The position numbers and the translations under genes are program-made. Source: Gnetum montanum (lineage: Eukaryota > Streptophyta > Gnetopsida > Gnetales > Gnetaceae). Taken from it: a stretch of 64,000 bases of DNA. Below the pieces are notes generated by a model, which ran no database searches, was not told the origin of the DNA, and was given only the letters and a program-made list of their open reading frames with translations. The stretch covers positions 402,423 through 466,422 of the forward strand of contig MNCI01028339.1 of the NCBI GenBank assembly GCA_015680685.1, given 5' to 3'. Shown here in pieces: positions 1-12,600 of the stretch. Numbering within the stretch: the first letter of the stretch is position 1; the number at the start of each line of letters is the position of its first letter.

Positions 1-192
1 AAAAAAATCACATACCTTAGACTTGCTTAACCATACACTGTGACACTTACAAGAAAGCCTGGGAAGACAACGAACGATTAACCCCAAGTGTTTCTTGTGG
101 TGTTAAGGCATTTAGTCTGCGGAGTTCGACCGGATCTCGCGTGCATGCTCGTATTTGTATGGTTGAGTGTAGGGGTACCTCGCCACTCATCA
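1..192 (+). mobile_element. 3' end of an Athila-type LTR (cut by window edge)
   Basis: This segment matches the last ~190 bp of the LTRs that end at 45245, 51465 and 62263 and finishes with the same terminal CACTCATCA. No tRNA-Asp-type primer binding site follows, so it is a 3' LTR or a solo LTR. The sequence from 193 onward aligns with the Tat-type pol copy at about 38.66 kb, so the LTR is inserted between the archaeal-type RNase H and the integrase of that element. The 5' part lies outside the window, so the target duplication cannot be checked. Confidence 0.85.
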
Positions 193-800
193 CCATTCAT
201 GTTAAGGAACATTATCTATAGTTGCTACCAAAATGCTTTAAGTATGTTGCATGATGGGATGAGCACAATTTTTCTTCATGAAAGATAATTCGCTAAACAC
301 ATCAAGAAGCATACTTAATGCTAAGGTAGCAATGGTATTGAATCTTAATATTTATAAACTATTGTAAGAGTGTTTTGACTAAATCATAATATGGTTGTAA
401 GTGTTTGGCCTTAGAAGTGTATACTCTAGTTATTTGGTCTAATTCAGAATTACCTCTTATAATTAAGCATGTAAATCCATGGTCATGAGCTATCATCAAT
501 TCTTTGATTAACCATTCATATTCAACTATATTGTTAGTAAATGGAAGCTCAAAATGATAGGAAAAGGATTAGATTTCATTAAAAGAAAGTGTGATGATGA
601 CAACACCACTAGCTCCATGTGTAGTTGAAGCTCCATCAAAGTGCATAATGGCCTCATAACCTTTGGGTACACTGTTGACAACATTGACATGTTCATTAGG
701 AAATTTAGGATCTATATTTGCATCACCTTCAATTGGAAAAGTGGTGAGGTACATGGCCATGGCTTGATCTTTGGTTGAAGCTTGTGAAACATAGTGTAGG
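193..800 (-). pseudogene. Tat-type archaeal RNase H and linker remnant
   Basis: Read on the minus strand, this encodes the extra RNase H domain typical of Tat-lineage Ty3/gypsy elements. The start of the domain keeps the motif MHFDGAST, containing the catalytic-type FDGA. Further on are NNIVEYEWL, a counterpart of the conserved asparagine/glutamate segment, and a degraded DAL-like end (ATLALSMLLDV). The same order of motifs is found at 38662-39279. An open stretch of 122 codons (569-937) crosses from the first RNase H into this domain. Stops and shifts break the rest. The copy is cut at 192/193 by the Athila-type LTR. Confidence 0.7.
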
Positions 801-1720
801 TTGAATTTTGTTATTATAGATTTCCATTGAGCTATTTGGCTACTCTCATAGATGTTAGATGCAATAGCCCTTAATACATTGCCTTTACATATGATATTGA
901 ATTGACTCCTAAAGAGGTAATATCTCCACTTCTTCAAGGAGAAGACTAAGGCTAGGCAATGCTTTTTGACTTCAGTGTATCAAGTCTCACAGGCTATTAA
1001 TGCATGGATTAAGTAGTAAACTGGTTTCTCTGCTACACCATGTCATTTTTTATAGAGGAAAAAGGCTATGGATGTATTAGAGACTGCGATGTAGATGTAG
1101 AACGATTTATCCTCATAAGGTGGATACATTATTAGCAAGGTAGCTAACTCTTGCTTAATATTGTCGAAGATTGATTGGAATTGATCTACTCATTTATAAT
1201 GAACTCCCTTTTTAAGTAACTAGTGCATGGGTTGTAACTTATCTCTAAGCCTTAAGATGAACTTATGAATGAATTGTAATCTACCTTGTAAAACACATAG
1301 TTTCTTAAGGTTACTAGGTGCTAAAAAGTTACTTATGGCATTAACCTTGTCAAGATCAACAAGTATGTTTGCCTTGGAAACTATGAAACTAGTATCTTTC
1401 TTGTTTTGACATTGAAGACATACTTGTTGATGTTAAGCCAAAGTTCATACTTGAGATAATGTTGAAGTACTAAAATCAAGTCATGTGCATGTTCATTTGC
1501 TACCTTGTATTTTTAAGCTATATTGTCAACATAGTCATTAGGTAAACCTATCATGTAGTCACTAGAGATATAGGTCATTTATCATTGATACATTACACCT
1601 ACATTACTTAAACTAAAAAGCATTATTATGTTGAAAAATATTCTTAAAGGGATCTTGAAGGTTGTGTAAAATTGATGATCTAGGTTCATCCTAACTTGGT
1701 GTTGCACTTGGAAAATCTAG
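801..1720 (-). pseudogene. Tat-type reverse transcriptase / RNase H remnant
   Basis: The minus strand matches the RT-RNase H segment at 39280-40145. The connection/RNase H part reads KKWRYYLFRSQFN, and the RT active-site region near 1540 reads NDYVDNIAL where the family has YVDDIVV, so the second catalytic Asp is lost. Homology runs up to about 1720 and then stops abruptly against sequence that looks like the 3' end of the Tat LTR. The N-terminal RT fingers and palm are therefore missing. Many stops and indels are present, and the copy is not functional. Confidence 0.65.
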
Positions 1721-2684
1721 TCGCTAAAAAATCAAAAATCCTAAGTGTGGAACAATTTTAACCTTGGATCCCAAGGGCATTTGAGAAAGATGATCCAAGG
1801 CACCCTAGAAAATCTTGTCAATCATCTAGGGATTTCAGGTGTAGTGCAGGTGGTAGGAGTAGTGTTGTGCACTACACTAGCAAAAATTTAAAATTAATTT
1901 TGAATTTTTTAGATTTTATATGCAAGGAATAGGAGATACACTACAACTATTTACTGGAAATTATTAGTGTGGAAAATGTCAAATGTAGGCTTCTAGTTTC
2001 TACACTAGGTTCACTCTATTCAACCTACACTGGAAAGGTACATTGGCTTTGGCTTTGTTAAAATAATATGTTGGGTGGTAGCAATAAATATGTTAAATAT
2101 ATAGGAAAAATACACTAGGTATTTTCTTAATGCCAAATATGATGGTACTTTCCCAAACAAATAGGCTAGTATTTTTCCTATGGAAAAATGCATTTAGTGG
2201 TTCTTGGAAAAGGTATGTTGGGGGTGCTTAGTGGTTCTTGGAAAAGATATGTTGGGGGTGCTTGAGAAGTATGTTTCCTTTCTTGGGAGAAGATATAGTG
2301 GTTTTATGTAAAAAGGTAACAAAAAATTTCACAATTACAAGTGGGTGATGCTTGGCAAAAATACACTAGGTTCTTAGAAATCCCAATGATAGATTTTAGT
2401 GGACATAAAGTGTAGATTCCCTTGGAAATATGGTGGATTTAAGAAGTCTAGCAATTCTTGGAAAGATATAGAACACCCAACCTACTACCATAAATACACT
2501 AGTTAAAAAATTTGTAGAGGAATGGATGCCTACATAGGCTTTGAATAGAATTTCAAGACAATATTCTAGGATTTTTCAATAAAAAGAATTAAATAGTAAT
2601 CAAAATTTATAAATAGGTAAGGTAAAGGTATGATTGGACAAAGAATTTGGGTGGAGGTCCTCCTTCTAGTGCCAAAAATTTTAA
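1721..2684 (-). repeat. Tat-type LTR-end fragment and leader debris
   Basis: The first ~110 bp resembles the LTR ends at 35861 and 58056: a degraded TGACTAG-like start, then a conserved stretch around AATTTTAACCTTGGATCC. After about 1840 the sequence becomes a noncoding leader-like region rich in the word TACACTAGGT, ending near 2640-2680. There the conserved block CTCCTTCTAGTGCC just outside an LTR occurs, as it also does at 58029-58045. No coding capacity is seen. Confidence 0.4.
2196..2263. repeat. 34-bp tandem duplication
   Basis: Two head-to-tail copies of a 34-bp unit starting AGTGGTTCTTGGAAAA (2196-2229 and 2230-2263), differing by a G/A change. It lies inside Tat-type leader sequence. 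Confidence 0.9.
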
Positions 2685-3700
2685 CACTAAAGAATTTTGG
2701 TGCTTGAAACTAAAGATTTTTTACAAAATAGTTTAACCTTAGATTCCACAGGCCTTGAGAAAGGAATTTGAAGAACCTTGGATAGTCTTGTTGATCGCCC
2801 AAGGATTTAAAATTTATAAACAAATGTAAATAAATTTAATGAACATGTAAATCTAAAGCCAGATAGAACACACAAATAAAATTGAAATGCACAAATGAAC
2901 TATAATGTTTTGTTAAAATAATAAAGTGTTACTAGACAAAGTTTAAATAAGTACAAGTTTATGTGCTTATGATGAACATAGAGCTACATTGAAGATGCTT
3001 GAAGCTCGATTGAAATTGGTAGTGTGTTCGATAGTTAGCTTCATGATTTGAATGCTACAAAGTTTTGCTCCCAAAGCTCCTTGCTAGTTTCAAAGCATTG
3101 GATCTACATTGTGGATGGTAGATGATTGCTAGACTTTTGGTCTATCTACACTACTCTAAGAGTCTCTTTGCTTAGCTGAATTCAAATTTTTCCAAAACTC
3201 TTGATGATGAAATGATTGTGTAGTTGTGGCAATATGCACTATAGTGAAAGTATCAATGTTTAGCCAAATGCCAAAAATGCTAAAATTCCTTTGAGGATAA
3301 CATTTTTTATTTATATAGGTTATCAATGGTCTAATTTATTGCTACAAAATTCTATCATAATTACTAATAGATTTTTGAACATTTTAGGTGTTTTCTAGTC
3401 TACTATCCCTAGCATATTTTATTTTATTTGGTATTTTTTATACATGAAATCCATCATAAATAGAATGAATTCATAATTAATACTCTGGGTTCACCAAAAG
3501 TACATTAGCTTCTATAAAAGTACATTGGGTTCTATAAAAATATGATGGCCTCATCATGAAAATTAAATCCCAACAATTTATACAATGGTTGTAGATTGTT
3601 CCAACGTATAAACTACTATGACCAGCATAAAAACCATGAAAACCCCAAATTTGATGATTCCCAAGGAATTTTTAGTCTTCCCAAGCCTAGGTACATAACC
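2685..3700 (-). repeat. Tat-type LTR remnant
   Basis: Resembles the LTRs at 35861-36778 and 58056-59059. It has the same opening (AGAATTTTGGTGCTTGAAAC against AGAAAATTTGGTGCTTAAAG), the same AGTTTAACCTTAGATTCCA segment and the same order of conserved islands to about 3.4 kb. The block at 2656-2677 just outside it corresponds to the leader block beside the 58-kb LTR, so this is likely a 5' LTR on the minus strand. The distal boundary is uncertain. About 3700-3826 shows nothing recognisable. Confidence 0.5.
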
Positions 3701-3826
3701 AATATAAGTTTTTTTGCTTGGAAAGTAAGGTATTCATAACTTATAAAGCCTTTTTTAGCCTCAATAAGTTAATGTGAGATTGTAGCCTATAAATTGCAAA
3801 CTTTACATTTTACAGTAACATCTTAC

Positions 3827-5205
3827 TGTTAACCTTTTGGTATGTAAAAACATTAAAGAAAATGGAGAATATGAAAATGTGTTTATATTCTAGAAGGGCA
3901 ATGAATGAGCAAGGACTTTAGAACAAGAGTTAAGTCTAAAAATGAGATCTATGTAGAGATTTCATTATGAAGACTACATAGGCAAAATGAGAGCATCGAC
4001 AAGTTTGAAGACTACAAGCTAAATGAATATTCTACAAGGATTGAGTTGAAGCTAAATCAACAAGAGAAAACCTCAAGAACCAAAGCTCAAAAGTTAAGAA
4101 GACATCTCCAAAGAACATAATATGTCTTGGCCAAGAGGAAGTTAATCATAGGAAGATGTCTCCCAAAAATAGGGGATGTCTCTTTTCAAAAGAAGATGCC
4201 TTCCCAGAGACACCCCATTCTAAAAGGAGATATCTCCTCAAAGTTGAATTTGAATACAAAAAGACATTCCAATCTTAAAGGATACATCTACACTAGTAGT
4301 TGAATAGTCATTGCATGAATTACAAGGTGTTTTCAAAAACTTCAAGGCTATAAGTAGACCCCAAACTCCTAAGAATCATGCAAGTGTCATTAAAATCAAA
4401 GTAGTCATTATCATATCTATCCTCTTATACTCTTATACTATATTGTCACATCATTTTCTTGGTTTTATGTTAATTATATGTTGAATTAAGCCTCAACAAT
4501 AAGATCTTGTAATTGTAGNGCAAGGAAAGAATGTAACTACAATTACAAGATCTTATTGTTGAGGCTTAATTCAACATATAATTAACATAAAACCAAGAAA
4601 ATGATGTGACAATATAGTATAAGAGTATAAGAGGATAGATATGATAATGACTACTTTGATTTTAATGACACTTGCATGATTCTTAGGAGTTTGGGGTCTA
4701 CTTATAGCCTTGAAGTTTTTGAAAACACCTTGTAATTCATGCAATGACTATTCAACTACTAGTGTAGATGTATCCTTTAAGATTGGAATTNGTGGACCTC
4801 AATTTTGTAAAGGTTGTGGGATCCTTGAAACCACATTATGATCTTGTTGAGACCTTATGAGTTCGGTGGTTTTGTAGTGATGAAACACTTTGGATTAGAG
4901 CTCAAATCTTGTACAGGGTCTAGTGACCTTCAACCACATATTAATCTTTTTAGAACCTTGCAAGTTTGAGAGATTTTTCAGCAATGAAACTCTCCATAGT
5001 AGAGCTCAAATCTTGTAAATGTTGTGATGTCCTTTAAAACCACATTTTTGAAGAAACAAAGTCTAGAGGTTTGCAAGGAATCTACCCTCCAAGTATGGAC
5101 TACCCAAGTTGGGCAACCATGTAAAATTTTGTGGATAATTTGTTGGCTAAGGCTTGTTCTAATTAGGGAACTTATTCAACCCCTCTTGTAAGTTCTTGAT
5201 CCTCA
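3827..5205 (+). repeat. 5' LTR of Sirevirus-like element
   Basis: 3827-4518 aligns base for base in length with 8390-9081 of the 3' LTR, and 4792-5205 aligns with 9219-9631. The part between (4519-4791) does not belong there: it is bounded by two Ns and is a reversed copy of the sequence to its left. About 137 bp of true LTR, equivalent to 9082-9218, appears to be missing. Confidence 0.85.
4266..4789. repeat. Perfect-looking 253-bp inverted repeat between two Ns (probable assembly artefact)
   Basis: Arms 4266-4518 and 4537-4789 are reverse complements. An 18-bp spacer begins with N at 4519, and a second N follows at 4791. The spacer GCAAGGAAAGAATGTAA is the reverse complement of what follows the same point in the partner LTR (9082-9098). 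The right arm is thus the opposite strand of the same locus, placed in the wrong orientation. Confidence 0.9.
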
Positions 5206-5207
5206 AG

Positions 5208-5220
5208 TGGTATTAAAGCC
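5208..5220 (+). other. Degraded primer binding site (Met-tRNA type)
   Basis: TGGTATTAAAGCC follows the LTR end by two bases. It differs from the common plant copia PBS TGGTATCAGAGC by three changes in 12. The equivalent site of the second copy (27636-27647, minus) reads TGATATCAGAGC. Confidence 0.75.
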
Positions 5221-5383
5221 TAGTACTCCCAATTTTGAGTGTAACAACTCAAGAGTGAATGATTGAAGAAGGATCATACATCAAGTCAACAATGTTAAAT
5301 GGGATCACCTTCACATTCTAGAAGACTCAAATGAAAAAAATTCTTTAAGTACGTTAGGTTTATAGTTTTGGTATTCATCTTGG

Positions 5384-6450
5384 ATGAATGCACTCAACTC
5401 ATTAGTAGCATTTTGTGTAGCAAAGGTAAGACAAGAGGTAAAGAATATAACCTTTCAAATTTTAATACCATTTCTATGGAATTCTAGATATGTGATGGAG
5501 TGCCCCAAAGTTTACAAGTTACAAGGGAAAGTGTATAGTGAAGAAAGGAGAGAAAGTAATATCTATGCAAGTTGAGATGATGAAGAGGAAACAACTCAAG
5601 AGGATAAGAAGGAAAAATTTATCTACACTAGCTAGAATGATGAAGAACAAAGTGAGGAAGAGGTAGATAACACTACAAAAGGACTCACACCTCATTTGCA
5701 TGGCTCTCAAAAATGATAATTCTATCCTCTCTAATGATGATCAATTTGAAACTGATGAAAAAAGGTATGATCTTTTTTATAAGGAACTTCTATCTTTTCA
5801 AAATCTTCTTATAAAGTTGAACAAGAAATTAATCATCAAGGATCAAGATATTTCTTTATTAAATATAAAGATCTTGATCTCATAGAAGAAACCTCAAACC
5901 TAAGGGTTGAGAATAAAAAAATAACCCTATCTTATGAGTAGATTAAGGAATAACTTGTAGATACTAAACTTATAAATGATAGACTCGTCAAAGGAAAGGA
6001 ATCTCTTCTAATAGTTCTTAGATTGGGAAGAAGTTCAAATGAAAAAGGTGATCTTGGATGTTGTCAATAGGAATAAGCATCTACAAAAACCTCATCTAAA
6101 CATGAGATCAATTCAAAGATTAAGGTAAGCACTAGCACTACAAGTAATTGAAAGATAACTTCAAGGTTTTATAATTTCCACAAAAGGTTTAGGTGTTTTT
6201 ACTATAATAGATTTTCACACAAGAAATGCACTTGCAATATAAATTTTTATCATATGAGCACCTCATCATATCATAAGATTCCTTGGTCTTACCCAAAAGC
6301 ACATAGAAAGGAAATCTTGTAGGACAAAAAGGAATGGAGGAAAAATCAAAAGAATAAAGAGAACAAAAATGTGTGGAGAATCAAGCAAAAAGAAGGAATT
6401 GAAAGAACTATCAAAAATTTTATAAAAGGAAGCAAGACACTATAAATATA
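5384..6450 (+). pseudogene. Sirevirus-like gag remnant
   Basis: Pieces in shifting frames. 5384-5575 is an open segment (MNALNSLVAFCVAKVR) that matches the minus-strand gag piece at 27031-27363. 5700-5885 continues as a charged helical segment (FYKELLSFQNLLIKLNKKL). It is followed by LVKGKESLLIVLRL and NEKGDLGC, which parallel the coiled-coil and the 'KSGLGY'-like block at the end of Sirevirus gag. Near 6190-6260 a degraded zinc knuckle (CFYYNRFSHKKCTCN) has lost its second Cys, followed by a W-rich basic tail. Family assignment is from motif order. Confidence 0.6.
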
Positions 6451-8389
6451 TAAAATTGGTATGAGAGGAACTTCGAAAGAAGAACCATAGTTCCAATCTT
6501 CTTAGTCGTCTTAATCTCCATTAGCAAGCAAGTTAAGTAATAGTAAGTATAGCTATAATCATTATATCTTGACTTGATGAGATTAGACTAGATTAGATTA
6601 TTTTTATGATTAAATGGAAGCTTGTGCTACTTTTAAGGTTTATATTAAAAAATCTTCTTTTGGATTATTAACTAGAATGTATTAGTTTCAAGTGGCTTAA
6701 AACTCTTGAATGTAATTCATGGACTAAAAGCTTTTTATTGAACATTCATTACAATTTTAACATATATGTCTTATGATATGGAATTTTTTCTTTCCTCTAA
6801 AATCATAAAGTCTAATTTCCTTTGGAAGATATTTGATGTATAATAATTAAAAACTTTTAATTAGTACATTTAATGTAATTCATGTATTGTCTGAGAAAAG
6901 AAACATTTCGAAATGAATTCCTTGAGCATATGAATTATTTGCTATCTTTATCATAGGATACTAATAATGAAAGGACTTTCTTTCAAAGGTCTCCAAACTT
7001 GATCTTGATATGGCACTCAAAATTTATGGAGACATCACCTAGTCCCTTGTGTAATTCTCAATGGATGTGTGATGTTTATGTCTATTTTCTTGTGATGATT
7101 TTTGATGATTTCAAGGTATTTTTCCATGCTTGGGAGTGTTTCAGACTTATTTTAACAAATCTAGTAGGAATTGTTTTTTTGACATAACTAATGGAATACC
7201 TTAGTCTCCATACTTGATCTTAGAATTTCTAGATATCCTAAAAGGCTCAAGAGTAGAATACCAATCTCTTTACAATAGATGCATTATGACCAAAGAAACT
7301 AGTAAAAAATACAAGCACAGATGTAGGGGAAGCCTATAACTCATTGACAGTTATCATCTATAGGCTAGTTATGTAGGGGAAGTCTTTTAAGACTCTTACC
7401 TAAAGATACTTAAGCAACAAGACTTTCCACTCCAACACCCACAACCAAAAATGAGCAAGAGGAGGACTATTAATTTTAGAGTATGAAAATATATCTAGGA
7501 TAAAAGTATGAGTTAATTTTGGTTAAGTTATCTTTTGGATATTTTACCTTGTAATGTATCTCTTGGTAATGGTACTTTAAATTAACGTGACTATATAAAA
7601 ATTGATTTATGGACATATTGTTAAGGATATGTTTAGTTGTTCTTGAGATATTTAGCATGAGAAGTTGTATTGTATTGCTCTTTCTTGTTGGATGTGTAGG
7701 TATATACTCTCCTTGTCATAAAATTTATATGCCTTATCCTTTTTTGGTGTTTTAAAAGAAGGAGAATATTTGATGATTATAGAATCATGAGATATTAGTT
7801 ATTTGCTATTAATGGCTTATTGGTTTAGAGCTAGGTTACTTGCCCTTCAAGGGTGAAAATTTGGACTTTGGAATTTGGTTTTAAATACTCTTTGACATCA
7901 ATTAAAAGGCTTGGCTTAGTTGTGTCTCATTAATTTTAACTTTTTTTATGAATAGATAAAGGGTAGCCCTTAATGAAATGTGGTCTTTCATCATTGGCCT
8001 ATGAACTCAATACTTAAGGATGTGTACTATTTAATTTATATTCATTATGTTTTCTTAATTAGCTAAATGTTTGTATTTCTATGGGATTATCATATGATGT
8101 TATGAAGCTACAGAAGTACTTTATTGCAAATTATGATTGGTCCTTATCATTTTTCCCACCTCTTTTTGGGTATTGTCCAAAAAAGGCAAGATAATAGAAT
8201 ATTTAGTTGATATTTAGTTAGAATCAAGATGTCAAACATGGTAAATTTATGTTTTATTTATGGATTATCATCTTACTATATCTATATATACATTTTTGCC
8301 ATTTGACTTTTAAATATCTTTATGCGATATTTCTTTGGGATTAATAAGACATTTTCTTAAGTTTTGGACATTGCCAAAAAGGAGAAGAT
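6451..8389 (+). other. Noncoding 3' part of Sirevirus-like element with PPT motifs
   Basis: No coding domain is recognised. The same sequence recurs, reversed, at about 23.0-26.4 kb. Three purine-rich PPT-like motifs occur: TTTTAAAAGAAGGAGAATA (7749-7767), GTCCAAAAAAGGCAAGATA (8176-8194) and TTGCCAAAAAGGAGAAGAT (8371-8389). The last abuts the 3' LTR and would be the functional PPT. Repeated PPTs of the form AAAAAGGGGGAGA are a known hallmark of Sireviruses. Confidence 0.65.
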
Positions 8390-9631
8390 TGTTGATCTTT
8401 TGGTATGTCAAAACCTTAAGGAAAATGAAGAATATGAAAATATGTTTTTGGTCTAGCAGAAACATAAATGAGTGAGGACTTTAGAACAAGAGTTAAGTTT
8501 GAAAATGAGATCTATGTAGAGATGTCATTATGAAGACTACACAGGAAAAATGTGAATATGGACAAGTATGAAGACTACAAGCTAAATGAAGACACCTCAG
8601 GAATTGAGATGAAGCTAAATCAATAAAAGAAAGCCTCAAGAACCATATCTAAAAAGTTGAGAAGATGTTCCCAAGGAACAGAAGATGTCTTTGCCAAGAG
8701 AAAGTCAATCACAGGAAGAAAGCTCCCAAAATTAGGAGATGTCTCATTTGGAAATAAGGTGTCTCCCTAGAGATGTCCAATTCTAAAAGGAGACATCTCC
8801 CAAGAGTTGAAGTTGAATATAGAAAGACATCCTAATCTCAAAGGAGACATCTACACTAGATATTGAATAGCTATTTCACAAATACCAAGGTGTTTTTAGA
8901 AACTTCGAGGCTACAAGTAGACTCCAAGCTCTTGGGAATTATGCAAGGGTTATCAACATAAAAGTAATCATTGTCATATCTATCCTCTTGTACTTTTGTC
9001 CTACATTGTCACATCACTTGCATGGTTTCTTGTTAATTGTATGTTGAATTGAGCCTTAATGGAAAGGTCTTATAATTGTAGTGACATTCTTTCCTTGCTT
9101 TTTACATTCTTTTTTGTTGCCATACAGGGTTGATGTGCTTCTTGCAAGTAGGCATCTGTATTGATCATGTCAGGATCCTATGGGATTGAGTGGTTTTGCA
9201 ATGTTAAAACACTTTAAAGTGAAGCTCAATTTTATAAAGGTTGTAGAATCCTTAAAACCACATTCTAAGCTTGTTGGAACCTTGTGAGGTTCAATTCTTT
9301 CATAGTGATGAAACAATATAAAGTGAATCTTAGATCTTGTACAAGGTGTTGTGCCCTTCAAACCACATTTTGAGCTTGTTGGGACCTTGTGGGGTTGAGA
9401 GATTTCACAATGACGACTCTCTAAAGTAGAGCTCAAATCTTGTAAAGGTTGTGATGTCATTTAAACCACATTTTGGGAAAAAAAATTGTTTAGAGGTGTG
9501 CAAGGAATCTACCCTCTAAGTATGAACTATCCAAGTTGGAGAACCATGTAAATTTTATGTTTAATTTGGTGGCTAGAACTTGTTTTAATCGGGGAACTTA
9601 TTCAACTCCCATTCTAAGTTCTCAATCCTCA
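8390..9631 (+). repeat. 3' LTR of Sirevirus-like element
   Basis: 1242 bp from TGTTGATC to CCTCA. It is preceded directly by the PPT and followed by CTTAA, near-identical to the CTTAC before the 5' LTR. It has no N and no inverted segment, so it is the better representative of the LTR. Confidence 0.85.
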
Positions 9632-12600
9632 CTTAACTCAAGTTCAATGATGAAGGTTACAATGCCAAGTGCTAGCAAAAATAAGGCAACTTTATCTACT
9701 AATATTTTTACACCAAATTACAATGATCTTGGTCATGAGTTGTAACATAAATTTTCTTCATGGTGTTTCAATAACTTTGAAGGAGGATGCGTTCGCACAT
9801 TTCTTTTCATCCTTAAAGTTAAAATGATTGGTAAAGGCTTCTAATCCTTGAATTCTCATAATGTAGAGTTATTATGAAGCATGGTTATGTTGGATTGTTA
9901 GCACTTTATTGGCATGTATGATGGATATGATGTGAATAAGATAGTGAACTTACATTGAAAAGAAACCTCATAATAAGGATCTCTCAAATCCTTCCTTTGA
10001 TTTAATAGTAATATGATTGCTGAATTGTTATTTTATTATTCAATTATTCTTAATATGGTAAGAGTTATAAATCCTATGAACTCAGATGTCCCCTAAATTC
10101 TATGGCAAATACTTATTCTATGAAAGCTTTGTAAGTGCTTTCCTTTATTCGAAATTATTCACTGAAGAATGATGTTAGTTTCATTTCCTATGGTAGGGTG
10201 ATCAAATTTATTAACAAAATTTATATTTTTATCCCTTGTATTATGTATAGTTATTATGATTTATGGCTTGAGATGAAGATTGTTTCATGCCCAATCCTTT
10301 GATTTTCCTCTATTTGCTATAATATTTTAGTTAAAATCTATTTTGAGCATGCTTGATATTTTTAAATGATAATGAATATATGAGATGTATCAATTTCATC
10401 ATAAAGAAGCTAATTAAGAAAATTTGGTCTTCTTCATTATAACAAATATGCATGTGTTTTCACAATGGCATTATGGTCTATGAAGCTAGTTAGTCCCATG
10501 ATTACAAGATTAGAAAAACTAATCTACCTATGGATCTTGTTTGGGAGGAGGATTTTTGTTGCTTCTTTTCAACTAGCGTGGACTTATGATCTTAAAATAG
10601 TAGGTTTGATATGAAATTAATTCTTTAATGGTTTATTATTTAAACTGGAAAGACTTGGTCTTAAAGCCAAATGTGGAACCTTGGGCTTCTATAGATTTTG
10701 AATTTTTTTCTTAATGCATTTCTTCCATAGAACATGCTCTCTTTGAGTTAAGGTCTCATAGGTCCATCACTAGGTTAAAAATAAATCCTATTAATTCTTG
10801 AAATTGATTAAAAAATATAATCAATTAAGTAATAAACATTAAGTAGTCATTTAGAGGTCCTTAACTATATGTGTAAGAGAGGATCCAATTCTCTTACATA
10901 AGTACAGAATTTTATAGAAGGACAAGTCTCTTATATGAATCAAAAAGTACACCATAGAGGAGGAACAAGCACTTGAATATGGTATCTCAAAAATTTAAAG
11001 CTAAATAATCATAATTTCATTACCAAATTATACTTGAAAATCAATTAAATAAAATCAAAGAAAAATGAAGCTAAGAGAAAATATAATATGTAAGAAATAA
11101 AGAAAAATGAAGATTATACATCAAGATTTATAGTAGTTTAGCTTGAGCTTGGTCCATTTAAAAAGAACTATTCAAATCTCCTCTTCCATTGGATTCCCTT
11201 GCAACTTCTTTAATTTCTTAAAGAATATCTTTGATTTCAAGGATTTCCAATGTTCGTTTCTTAAAAATGAAATTTTATAGTAGGAATCCTTCAAATCCAA
11301 GCTCAAATCTAAAAACAAATTTTTTAACAATGCAAAGTGATCTCAAAATAGATTAGATTACATATAATACAAGAGGAAACATACAAATGATATAGAAAAA
11401 ATGAAGTACAAAGATACAATGGAATATTTTAATTCAAGTTTGTTTCTTTCTTTTTTCTTCTTCTCATAGATTGCCTTAATCTTGTGTGCTACTACTAAAA
11501 TACTAATTCTCAACTAATTATCCATCTACACCTTTGCACTTGTTGCATTTAAAATTATCATAAATTTAATATTTAGAATGATTATATGCGAGAATAAGCT
11601 AAGAATTCTATACATACTAAATGTTTTAAAGAAATAAATATTTAAATTAAAAGAGGACTTGCAGTTCATTAGAAATTCTAACAATCTAAGGTAGAATTTT
11701 TGCCAAATATAACAAAATAACAAATAGAAATAAATGCATCAACTGGCTAGTAAAGTAGAGCCAATGTTATTAAAAGAAAAGCATATGCATGAAGTGATAC
11801 AAAAGGGAATATTACATAGAATAAAATTTGTGGAAAGAGTTGAGCATAGGTGCCTAAAAGAAAATAGAACCATAGAGTAGAGAATAACAAACCTATTGAA
11901 ATCACATCCTTAAACCAAGAAAGTGATAAAATAGATTCTTTAAAATGTGAAGTATAGGTTGGATAAAATGTGAAGTATAGGTTGGATAAAGAGAAAGAGA
12001 TAGAGGAATATAAGGAGATAGCTAGAAAAAAAACTAGAAAATAACAAATACAAAGCTTAGTATTTAATACTTTCTTACTATATTAGAACAAAGACTCTTG
12101 TTTGGTGTTAATAATGTTGAATATAAAATGGAATGGAAATAGATGAGGAGAGGGAATGATATAAAGAAGAGAGAAATATAGTAAAGAAGAGAAAAAATTA
12201 TAAAAATGTAGAGATAGAAAGTAGAACAAAAGGGAGAAAAGATAATATCACACACACACCTATTATAAGGATGGTGTTATGCAACAAAAGTGGGGCATGG
12301 CTAAATCCTATATACTATATGGTCAAAAAGGATATCATATATATATTATCAAAGTAACCCCTCTTTGTCTAACTCAATAATATACAGTCACACCCTCACA
12401 TGAAGCAATAAGATATTCAGTCACTTAAAAACCTCTCTAGTTGTGTTGAGTACATAGAGTAGAATGGGATAAATAGCATAAGAAAATAAGAAGAAAATAG
12501 CTAGAGAAATAGCAAAATATGAGATAGATAGAGGAACTAGTAAGAAAAATAATACAAAATAAAATAGATTTTAGAGATAATTTATTATCCTAAGGTAGTA

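Larger units (their letters stand above)
3827..9631 (+). mobile_element. Sirevirus-like Ty1/copia element lacking pol
   Basis: Two LTRs in direct orientation (3827-5205 and 8390-9631) start TGTTRAYC and end CCTCA. Flanks are CTTAC on the left and CTTAA on the right, a 4/5 match for a 5-bp target duplication. The 5' LTR is followed by a degraded initiator-Met-type PBS, then a gag remnant with coiled-coil and zinc-knuckle segments. A noncoding tail with three PPT-like motifs leads to the 3' LTR. No protease, integrase or RT can be found in the ~3.2-kb interior. The second copy (22786-28705, minus) has the same structure, so the loss of pol belongs to the family and is not just damage to this copy. 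Confidence 0.8.

Noticed and set aside
569-937. A stand-alone 122-codon host gene
   Set aside because: Its translation is the RNase H / archaeal RNase H junction of a Tat-type element with frameshifted continuations on both sides.
4266-4789. Foldback transposon or hairpin-forming element
   Set aside because: Bounded by Ns, located inside an LTR whose partner lacks it, and its spacer matches the opposite strand of the missing LTR part. A joining error fits better.
12000-12250. Purine-rich tract as a polypurine tract of an element
   Set aside because: It is long and irregular, and no LTR start follows on either strand.
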